DNA of 64,000 bases from Sepiola atlantica (Eukaryota; Mollusca; Cephalopoda; Sepiida; Sepiolidae). The stretch is from NCBI GenBank assembly GCA_963556195.1, contig OY744522.1, forward strand, positions 35,968,483 through 36,032,482. Reading direction: 5' to 3'. Of this stretch, positions 56,330 to 64,000 are shown in pieces. Each line of letters opens with the position of its first letter. The stretch's first letter is position 1. Below the pieces are notes generated by a model. It saw only the letters and a list, made by a program, of their open reading frames with translations, was not told the origin of the DNA and did not search any database. A program made the translations under genes and the position numbers.

Positions 56330-59300
56330 ATGGACCAGCAAGAAATAAGAATCGACACCCAAGAGATGAAAAAGATGGCAGACAAAAAGGAAGAACCGGA
56401 CGAGATTTCCCCCAAGAAAAATGGCATCGAAAAAACACTTTTAGAGGAAAGTGAGGAAAGTGACGATATTAAGCAGCAGCGGTTTGTCAGTCTGGACGAT
56501 CAAAATTCCAAAGAGAAAGGAATTTCTGAGAACGAAAAAAGTGAAGAAAAGAATCACAATTCTTCAGATGAGCTTACTGACAAACAAGACCCCGAAGACT
56601 TAAAGGGTCTTCTTTTACGTCAGTCATCTGATGACGATGCTGATGAGGATGAAGATGACTCTGATGATGATGCTGATGACGACGAAGAAGAAGATGACTA
56701 TGATGATGCCGATGTTGACAGTGGTGGGAAAAACTCTAACACAAGCAAACTTGATAACGATGGTGAAAGTGCCAAAGAGTCTGATTCCGTTGACAAAGTT
56801 GAGGATGATGATGACAGTGTCAAAGAGTCTGATTCCGTTGACAAAGTTGAGGATGATGGTGACGGTGTCAAAGAGTCTGATTCCGTTGACAAAGTTGAGA
56901 ATGATGGTGATAGCGTTAAAGAATCCGATTCTGTTGAGAAAGCCGAGAACAATGATGATAGCATTAAAGAATCCGATTCTGCTGAGAATGGTGGTGATAA
57001 CGCCAAAGAATCTGATTCGGCTGTGAAAGTTGAAAATGGTATTGAAAATAAAACCCCAAAACCAGAAGAGTCTGCGAGTTCTAGTCAAAATGTTGGGTTC
57101 GTACAAAATTTGGCATCGAACAAGCCAGCAAATACTCTTCAGCAGCAATCATCGCTACTCCTTGCCAAGTTAGCAAATCAGCAAGTTCTTAAAAAGAGTG
57201 TGCCATCTATTGCACCAGTAAGCAAGCCCACTACACCTGTTCTTTCAATACTTAGACCGTTTAAACATTTCTCTAACTTTCCAAAATTCCCCACTATGCA
57301 GAAATTGCAATATCCCCAAAATATGAACATCCCTAACGAAGAGAGCAAACCTCCGAAATCCAGCATGCAAATGATAGAGGCGATCCGAAAGGAAACCTTG
57401 CTTCACTCCATGTCCACGAAAGCTCAGCGGATCCTGAAGGCAAAGGCTAAAGCAGAATTGGTAAAAAAAGTCGATGAGAAGCTTGGCCCTCTTGCCACAT
57501 TTTTAAACAACTTGGGTCTGGACATTGTGAAACAATCCGTTTATCACGAAGCTATCCATATCCAGTCTCGAAAGCAACAGGCGGGAAAACTTAGCGGCAT
57601 TGAGTGTTCCCAGCTGGATAAGATGCGTTCATCTTGTAAGGAGCTTGCTGAGAAACTGCGACACTTGAAGCTTGGGTACAGGAAATGTAAATTATGCAAC
57701 TTTGTGAGCGAGTCTGTCAACGTGCACTTCTGGCATCGAGAACACCCGCACATCAATCAGCGAGAAGATTTCTGCTGTTCATACTGTGTTTTCAACACCC
57801 GCAACAATGCAGCCTTTAACTTCCACATGGAGGCTGAGCATAACATAAAAGGACGGAGCATGGATAAGCCATCGTTTTGGCAGTGTCCCCTCTGTCCGTA
57901 TGAGCACAACTCGAAGAGTAAACTCACGCAGCACAAATTCAAGTGCGAAAAGAATTTTGAGCTAAAAACTCATCTTTCACCGTCCCCCGACACAGATATC
58001 AACTACAGCTTGTATGGTGTTTTCTATCTTTCTGAAAAAGAAGAGGCCCTGAAGGCCATAGCCTTGCACAAGGCCAAACAGGCTCAGATAAAAGCCCAGC
58101 AGGCTCAGTACAAAGTCCAGCAGCTGCAGGCTGCAACCAACAGGGCCAATTATTTCAATGCTAATAAAATTTCCCCAATTCAACCAAAGCCCATAATGCA
58201 AAGTAACTCGAGTCAAAGAATTCCAGTCATGGTCCACCCCAAAGTTACTTCCGTTCTCCAACCGCAGATACCTGGAAGTCAGATGCAGTCGAACCGTATC
58301 CAGCTGCAAACCCCCATGAGACAGGGGGCGCAGTCAAACGTTCCAATAAAGCCGTTCACTCCACCGAATCAGAACAGTAACCGTATTCAATTGATGATGA
58401 ACCAATCACTGAACAAGGGGAATTTAAATCTGTTGAAGTCGCAGCTGCCGGTCAAGGAGCTATTAAATATTCATCAAGCCATTAAGGGCCAAAACGTCAT
58501 GACGGCCAAATCTCTGGCGAGCCAGAAATTGATTCCTTCAAACAACCAGTCGAGCAGCGATGTCAGTGAATTTGAGATTTGCGAGTTGTGCGGTGGCTAT
58601 GTGAAGGATCGCGATGCTCTGAGAATCCACTTTTTTTACGCCCATCGTGTCGAGATGCCCGCTCTGATGTTTGAAAAACCGTCTCCTCCGCTCTTCTGTG
58701 ATGTTTGTGATAAGAAGTTCTGGACGAGCCAGGGGCTACAGAAACACAGGGTGTCACTGAAGCATTACGCCAAGGGTTCTCTTTCGCAGGTGTGCATCCT
58801 GTGTGGCTGCCTTGTCTCTCACCTGCTTAATCACATGACTGACACCCATCAGCTGAACCTGCAGGACTTCTTGAACCAGAAACGTTGCATCGTTTGCGGA
58901 AATGTATGCCTAAGTCGTTCCGAGACAGAGATCCACATGGCCGCCAGTCACGGTATACTAGTGAAGCGTACCAATGCTAATTCAACCGATACTAAAGTTA
59001 AATCGGAAGAGAAACCTAGTAGTGGCACACCGATCACTATGGTTACCAAGGGGGGTCAGGCCACGACCAGCTCACCTGCTTCGCAGTTAGTGAAAGGAAA
59101 TTACTGTGTCTTTTGTAAAGTTCCTTTTGCCAGCAATGCCGAACTAACTCAGCATTGTCTTCTCGTACACAAAGCTTGCAAAAAGTGCGGCATGGTCTTG
59201 CCAGGCGAGGGGTCCCTGGGGAGCCACAAATGTCAGATCAGTATTCCGACGGTGAAGGCTTGCAGTGTGTGCAAGCAGGAGATTCTCATCCAAGAGTTTA

Positions 59301-59800
59301 TAAAGCATGTCGAGGAGAAACACTTGAAAAAATGCTCAATCAAATTGAGACGTCTCAACTCCGAAGACATCAAATCTGGGATCAACGACACAAAGGTCAG
59401 GCTGCATCCGCCGATTAAGAAAGAGCTCAACATTAGTAGTTCTGCAGAGAAACTGCGAAAAAGGAAAGCAGAGGCTGTCGACTTGGCGATAAAGAAACGG
59501 AAACTCGTCGTGGATGACGGTAGTAAGAACGAAGCGATCTCCATTAGTGATAGCGAGGATGATGAGAATGAAGACGGTGATGAAGGAAACAGATATTGTA
59601 ATGATGAGAAAGAAATAAAAACAGAACCTGCAACTTTGGATGAAAAGAAGAATCTGGATGATGGTTTTGAGAAAATCGCAAAGGACATTAAAATGACTGA
59701 ATCGGGTATAGGGAAAGTGAGCGAGGGTCTGTCCCCAAAGCATGACTCTGAGTCTGGCAATACATCGGACACCAAAATAAGAATGGATTCTTCAGAATGA
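56330..59800 (+). CDS. mep-1: MEP-1-like C2H2 zinc-finger protein (1156 aa)
   Basis: A nuclear repression cofactor by homology: in flies and worms MEP-1 binds Mi-2 chromatin remodeller and acts with HDAC in SUMO-dependent silencing of germline genes. Residues 1-145 are acidic (D/E run about 101-130), followed by 16-residue repeats (148-237). Fingers: C453/C456, C483/C486-H499/H504, C519/C522-H535/C539, C751/C754-H767/H772, C790/C793-H806/H812, C822/C825-H835/H840, C853/C856-H869/H874, C926/C929-H942/H947, C950/C953-H966/C968, C978/C981-H993/H998. HMEAEHN...F.QCP.CP matches the MEP-1 family from memory. An A/Q-rich helix lies at about 571-602. A basic NLS lies at 1041-1058, a SIM-like ISISDSED at 1070-1077 and PsiKxE sites at K233, K891, K1030 and K1097. 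An in-frame TAA upstream fixes the start. The whole frame lies in one exon. Confidence 0.85.
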   Translation: MDQQEIRIDTQEMKKMADKKEEPDEISPKKNGIEKTLLEESEESDDIKQQRFVSLDDQNSKEKGISENEKSEEKNHNSSDELTDKQDPEDLKGLLLRQSSDDDADEDEDDSDDDADDDEEEDDYDDADVDSGGKNSNTSKLDNDGESAKESDSVDKVEDDDDSVKESDSVDKVEDDGDGVKESDSVDKVENDGDSVKESDSVEKAENNDDSIKESDSAENGGDNAKESDSAVKVENGIENKTPKPEESASSSQNVGFVQNLASNKPANTLQQQSSLLLAKLANQQVLKKSVPSIAPVSKPTTPVLSILRPFKHFSNFPKFPTMQKLQYPQNMNIPNEESKPPKSSMQMIEAIRKETLLHSMSTKAQRILKAKAKAELVKKVDEKLGPLATFLNNLGLDIVKQSVYHEAIHIQSRKQQAGKLSGIECSQLDKMRSSCKELAEKLRHLKLGYRKCKLCNFVSESVNVHFWHREHPHINQREDFCCSYCVFNTRNNAAFNFHMEAEHNIKGRSMDKPSFWQCPLCPYEHNSKSKLTQHKFKCEKNFELKTHLSPSPDTDINYSLYGVFYLSEKEEALKAIALHKAKQAQIKAQQAQYKVQQLQAATNRANYFNANKISPIQPKPIMQSNSSQRIPVMVHPKVTSVLQPQIPGSQMQSNRIQLQTPMRQGAQSNVPIKPFTPPNQNSNRIQLMMNQSLNKGNLNLLKSQLPVKELLNIHQAIKGQNVMTAKSLASQKLIPSNNQSSSDVSEFEICELCGGYVKDRDALRIHFFYAHRVEMPALMFEKPSPPLFCDVCDKKFWTSQGLQKHRVSLKHYAKGSLSQVCILCGCLVSHLLNHMTDTHQLNLQDFLNQKRCIVCGNVCLSRSETEIHMAASHGILVKRTNANSTDTKVKSEEKPSSGTPITMVTKGGQATTSSPASQLVKGNYCVFCKVPFASNAELTQHCLLVHKACKKCGMVLPGEGSLGSHKCQISIPTVKACSVCKQEILIQEFIKHVEEKHLKKCSIKLRRLNSEDIKSGINDTKVRLHPPIKKELNISSSAEKLRKRKAEAVDLAIKKRKLVVDDGSKNEAISISDSEDDENEDGDEGNRYCNDEKEIKTEPATLDEKKNLDDGFEKIAKDIKMTESGIGKVSEGLSPKHDSESGNTSDTKIRMDSSE
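56771..57040 (+). repeat. Intragenic 48-bp coding repeat
   Basis: Four units of exactly 48 bp start at 56,771, 56,819, 56,867 and 56,915. A fifth (56,963) is shortened to 39 bp, and a sixth follows at 57,002. Each codes KESDS(V/A)(D/E)KVE(D/N) with an acidic tail. Units 1-3 are nearly identical and 4-6 have diverged. All length changes keep the frame. Serines directly before acidic residues would suit casein kinase 2 (inference). Confidence 0.9.
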
Positions 59801-59900
59801 GTAGCCATTTTTGATTTAAAGGGGGGAGGAATTATTATTAATCTTATTGTATTATTTTTTTTAAATTTTTTTTTTTATTTTTTTTTAAACTCAATACAAA

Positions 59901-59961
59901 AATAAAAAAAACATTAAAAATAATTCATAATTATTAAACAATGCCAAAAAAAATTAATAAA
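59901..59961 (+). terminator. Candidate polyadenylation signals
   Basis: AATAAA occurs at 59,901-59,906 and 59,956-59,961, 101 and 156 bases after the stop codon of the MEP-1-like gene. Both lie in A/T-rich 3' flank; which is used cannot be told from sequence alone. Confidence 0.5.
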
Positions 59962-60239
59962 CCTTTAATTTGGAGAGAGAGGGAGGAAAACAAAAAAACT
60001 TTACAGTGAAGAAGAAAATAGAATTTTTTTTTTTCTCCTCTCTCCCATGTTAGTAAAAGAATCCCTTTCCGCAGTAAAGAAAACAAACTATTAAAGAAAA
60101 ATCTTTCTGTACGGACCAGAAAAGAGAAGAAAAAAAGAACAAACAATTCTGAAAATAAGATGAGTAAACCAACAACAAAAGAACCATATTATTTTGTTTT
60201 AACTTCGGTTTTGGTTCAATATTTTATTTTTACACACAG

Positions 60240-60460
60240 ACATATATGTATGTATATGCATGTACACGTACACACACACACACACACACATATATATAAT
60301 TTCGCATGTGTATGCATATATATGAATATATATAACTTTTTTTATAGATGAACATCTATATAAATGTTTATATATATATATATAATTTAACATGCATGCA
60401 TATATATAATTTTCATATATGAATATATATAACTGTTTATATATGAATATCTATATAAAT

Positions 60461-60510
<50 letters not shown>
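60240..60510. repeat. (CA)n and (TA)n microsatellite cluster
   Basis: A CA run at about 60,269-60,289, several TATATAT runs, and a long TA run at about 60,464-60,505. Y/I/H-rich open frames on both strands here are not genes. Confidence 0.9.
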
Positions 60511-60965
60511 CGTTTATACATTCATTTTTTTATGCAAGTTTCCTGTGAAGATTTATTGCATTTAGATTCGCAGTATCTGTAATCATCTTTATTGACAATT
60601 ATTTTGTTCATATTGTTCTGAAAAAGAAAATGATTTTAAAAATAATATAACCCCCGACCCCCTCAAAACTATAAGGAAAAACTTGGATTTCTATTTCTCT
60701 TCATTGACTCCTAATCAAACTGACAAAAAAAAAGCCCCACCCCCTCCTGCTATGGTACATGTTCTAATGAGTAAAACAAGTTTATTAAAAAGCGGAACTC
60801 AGGTGTTTGCTAAAAAGCGGAACTCAACTCGAGATTTCTGCAATCTGTACATTTATTAAATTTGCAGTCCTTTTTTTTTTATGATCAACTCTCGAGATAT
60901 CCTTTTTACGTACCCCTGCCCCCAACCACAAAATCAGTTATCAAACCATCTTGTTTATTATTATT

Positions 60966-60971
60966 TTTTGA

Positions 60972-61012
<41 letters not shown>
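60966..61012. repeat. (TA)n microsatellite
   Basis: About 20 TA dinucleotides following TTTTTTGACCAA. Confidence 0.9.
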
Positions 61013-61016
<4 letters not shown>

Positions 61017-62345
61017 AATTTCAGACACTGAAGGAATGTATATCATCTTTCATATCACACGCACATTTAGCCCCCAGTTCCCTAACCCCACATTCTTTTC
61101 TATATTTTTTTTTCAAAATTTTTCTCCTGAGGAAAAATAAAACAATAGATACGGAATTTCATCTTGTTACAATATTTGTGTTTCAATATAATTTTTCTTT
61201 GAAAATGTTAGCTTTTTCTAAAAAAAAAAATACTGGCTTTTAAAATTTATTTAGGTTGATATTAATGCATACTCATTAATAAATTTTCAATGGTTTCTTT
61301 CAGAATTCAATTGTAAAGAATATAAGTCCTTAATAACGAAGATGAAAAAAAGAGAAATGCGTACGCTTTTGCATGAGTTCTAACTCTGTCATAATGTTTC
61401 CCAAACAGCTGCCATTATCAACAGAGCATGACACAAAAGCTCCACAAGTGATCAGACAATACGAAGATTTTAGAAATTTGGTAGTTATTGGTATTGAGTC
61501 TTGAAAAAGGTAGGACGTTCGTGCACTCTTTACAATAAACATTTGAAAGCAATTGAACAAAGCCCACCCGCGCCAAAGTGTTAGGAATGTCTATGGCATT
61601 TGATATCGATAGTTCAATGGTGTCCAACCATCTGAAGTAAATTGGTAAGTTGAAGAATCTTGAAAATTGTGTTACATACGATGAGCTCAATGAATGTTTG
61701 TTTTTGAAACCGGTAATTATCTTCTGAACAACCTAATTTGTCTTTCAAAATAATTCAATGTGTATTCCAATTTATTATTTACCTGACAGAAGCTTTTGTA
61801 CAACTCCTAAAGAACAATGTGTCCATTCAATTTGCATATTTAATGATGAAAATTCTATGTCAAACTGTGACAAAGCCTCCAGTGATGCAACGACACATCT
61901 ATAAAATAAAAGGAAATCCAGAAAACGGAGATAAAAGAAAGTCAGGATCAGGATTATTTCACTTTTGAACATTTTATACTCATCCTGTGTTGCCAAAAAA
62001 AAAGTCAATTCATTATTCACCATTTTTTAATATCATCACTAGATTATTTTTTTTTATATCTGAACAAAAAGATAATTATTACTCCAGTTTTGGATCTCAT
62101 TAATAAGAGCTGTCAGTTTTTTAAGCTGTACCTTTTATTTTCTTGTCATGACTTGTTATAACGTATATTTAATAAAAAGAAAAAATTCCCTTTGTTGAAA
62201 TATTTTTAAATGCAATGTCATTTCATTAACAATGTTAAAAATTCTATTAAAGATTTTTTATCCAAAAAATTTAATGTATATCTGACATTTTATCAAAGAA
62301 AGATGAACGGTATAAATTAAAAAAATTTTTTTTTTTATTCAGTAA
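61013..62345. other. No recognised gene
   Basis: Minus-strand frames at 61,330-61,690 and 61,775-62,023 have more protein-like composition than their surroundings and could be a decayed transposase, but I cannot place them in a family. Confidence 0.3.
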
Positions 62346-62840
62346 TATTGGGTTGGTGCAAAAACGATGGCGTTTTTTGACGTTCACCTTCAAAAGACCA
62401 TAATTTCTTTTATACCAAACTTTATTAATCAAAATAAGAACCATTAGCATCAACACATTTTTGCCAACAGGAAACAAGTTTACTCATTTCATTATCATAA
62501 AAATCCGGAGTTCTGGAAGCGATGAAGTCATTGAAGGCCGATTCGGCATCATCTCAGCTTTTGAAGCATTTCTCGCGCAGGAAGTTGTCGAGATGCTTTA
62601 AAAAGTGATAATCGGTGGCTGAGAGGTACGGTGAATATGGTGCATGAGGCAGTCTCGTAGCCCAATTCGTTCAGCTTCTGCAGGGTCAGTTGCGCAACAT
62701 GCGGGCGAACGTTGTCATGGAGGAGAATTGGTCCCTGCATATTGACTAATCTCAGGTGCATACGTTGGAGCTTCTGGTGCATTTTGTCAATTTGTTGGCA
62801 GTATTTCTCCACCGTAATCGTTTTGCCCGGATTCAAGAAT
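62346..62840 (-). pseudogene. Mariner transposase, 5'-truncated, with 3' TIR
   Basis: Minus-strand reading gives NPGKTITVEKYCQQIDKMHQ and GPILLHDNVRPHVAQLTLQK, the segment with the second catalytic Asp (HDN.RPH). After a frameshift it gives PYSPYLSATDYHF, KHLDNFLREKCF, DFYDNEMSKLVSCWQKCVDA and NGSYFD with a stop. Where mariner proteins normally read YSPDLSPTD the third catalytic Asp is Tyr. The outer end TTGGGTTGGTGCAAAA at 62,348 is a mariner terminal inverted repeat, flanked by TA. The other half of the element is absent. Confidence 0.85.
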
Positions 62841-63938
62841 TAATAAACCTTAGCAAAAATATATCAAAATATAAATTACAAAATTATTCTAACTTCAAAA
62901 ACTTTTCATTCTGACTTTATTACAATAGTTGCCTTGACAGAAAAAGGTAAAAATAGCATTTGCTATATGAGATCAAGTAATATAAAGAAATAAAAAATCT
63001 GTAAACGTGGTGGTGATTTTGAGAAATGATCATTTTTGAAATAAGTAGTTTTTTTTGGGTTTTTTAAAAAGATTTTCTGTGTTTTTTATCTGTTTATGAG
63101 ACAATGTATTCTATTTTGTCAATTTTTTGAAGTTATATTTTGAATTGATCTCGAGGCAAAAATTTTAAAAAGAATTTTAAAAAAAAACAAACAAAAAAAA
63201 AAACTAGTTGACACTGCGTTTCTTCCGGACAGCTGTAAAATGGCAAATAGTTTTAACGAATTTAAACAAATTTGTTTTTATTTAATTATTTTAAATCTTA
63301 AAAATACCAATAAAAAATAATTATTTAAATGTTTACACCATTTTTAAATATATTCTTGAGATATTCTTTAATTTTTTTTTTGTTTTTATCAAATGAAGAA
63401 AATCTTTAAAAAAAAATAATTCATTTCATTTCTGTCTAATATGTTTCAGTTATTTTATGGACCTAACCTATAATTACCCCTAGTGACCTCAGATGGATTT
63501 GAAGGAAAATTTCAATGGTGTCTTTAGATTTTGTGAACAATTTAACGCTTGTTGAAACTTATTTGAACTGTTAACATATTGATTTCTATAACACACAAAC
63601 AATGACTTCTATATATAAGATTATTGTTATGATTAATTGAACAAAACTGTTTATAAAACTGTAACTAATTTTTTTAAGGGATTTTTGTTTTAATCTCTAT
63701 AAGATTATTCGATGTAAAAAGCTTCCAAAACTTTCAATCTTTTAATTAAATGGGGATTTGCTAAGAATTTTAAAGTTGGAAATGACTTTCTAAAGTTTAA
63801 ATGTTTTCAAATTTTAAACGGTCACAAAGTAATTTTGTTTCGTTTGTTTTTTTTTGTTTTTGTTTTTTGTTCAAGTATTAACAAAAGATTAAAATGGCTG
63901 ACTTGTTTACGATATTGTGACACTTTAAAGTTCAATGG
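62841..63938. other. No gene seen
   Basis: Very AT-rich DNA with many A/T homopolymers and no frame worth noting. Confidence 0.5.
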
Positions 63939-63939
63939 T

Positions 63940-64000
63940 ATTCTTGAAGCCTTTAAATTGACGGAAAGTCATTTGGGCTTGAATTAATGTTTAAAGGCAA
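63940..64000. repeat. Repeat D, right arm cut by the window end
   Basis: GAAGCCTTTAAATTGACGGA, AAGTCATTTGGGCTTGAATT and AATGTTTAAAGG correspond to 22,166-22,220 of the best MITE copy. The rest lies outside the window. Confidence 0.7.

Noticed and set aside
56624..57148. 174-codon minus-strand frame opposite the acidic region
   Set aside because: It mirrors the acidic-repeat codons of the MEP-1-like gene; its I/V/F-rich composition is a shadow of GAT/GAA codons.
56330..59800. The MEP-1-like frame as a retrocopy (single exon)
   Set aside because: It is preceded by a strong intron acceptor and a non-coding leader with an in-frame stop, has no poly-A tail plus target duplication, and is intact over 1156 codons.
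61330..62023. Minus-strand frames considered as a transposase or host gene
   Set aside because: Protein-like in style, but no catalytic or family motif could be identified; left unassigned.

Overview
The window reads as AT-rich, intron- and repeat-dominated nuclear DNA of an invertebrate animal. The one clear host gene is a metazoan MEP-1-type zinc-finger protein. The transposon mixture (several LINE clades, Penelope-like, hAT, mariner, Ty3/gypsy, Helitron-like ends, many palindromic MITEs, a possible RAG1-like transposase relic) together with long simple-sequence tracts fits a lophotrochozoan, most likely a mollusc and plausibly a coleoid cephalopod such as Octopus. That assignment is inference from sequence style; no organism-specific marker was tested.

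Layout. 0-7.5 kb: interspersed repeats, a palindromic repeat cluster (2.7-4.4 kb), remnants of a LINE with a restriction-like endonuclease (4.4-5.5 kb), tandem repeats, a Helitron-like 3' end and a LINE RT tail. 7.3-10.5 kb: an LTR fragment, a frameshifted RAG1/Transib-like transposase relic on the plus strand, and a Ty3/gypsy gag with an upstream LTR on the minus strand. 10.5-22.3 kb: gene-poor, holding a 1.4-kb non-autonomous hAT element with a perfect 8-bp target duplication, a pre-miRNA-like hairpin at 16.5 kb and several MITEs. 22.3-27 kb: a dead hAT transposase and a broken APE-type LINE. 28-29.5 kb: a 52-unit tandem array. 31-36.6 kb: a palindromic MITE and a LINE whose RT has lost motif A. 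37.5-43.5 kb: a SINE-like repeat, a Penelope-like element with an inverted 5' part, a 39-unit array with higher-order structure and a second Penelope-like RT relic. 44-54.7 kb: duplicated repeats, a terminal-inverted-repeat element, a nearly complete but frameshifted Jockey-like LINE and one more RT fragment. 54.7-60 kb: the host gene. 60-64 kb: microsatellites and a mariner remnant.

The functional centre is 55.67-59.96 kb. About 590 nt without a single G, built from about 22 tandem units that each look like a branch point plus polypyrimidine tract, lead to one AG acceptor. The exon after it carries the complete 1156-codon MEP-1-like reading frame. In flies and worms MEP-1 works with Mi-2 and histone deacetylase in SUMO-linked repression; the protein here shows ten zinc fingers, several sumoylation-type sites, a SUMO-interaction-like motif and a basic nuclear-localisation segment.

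Almost every other long reading frame is a by-product of tandem repeats or a broken transposon. I found no rRNA gene, no convincing intact tRNA gene and no CRISPR array.
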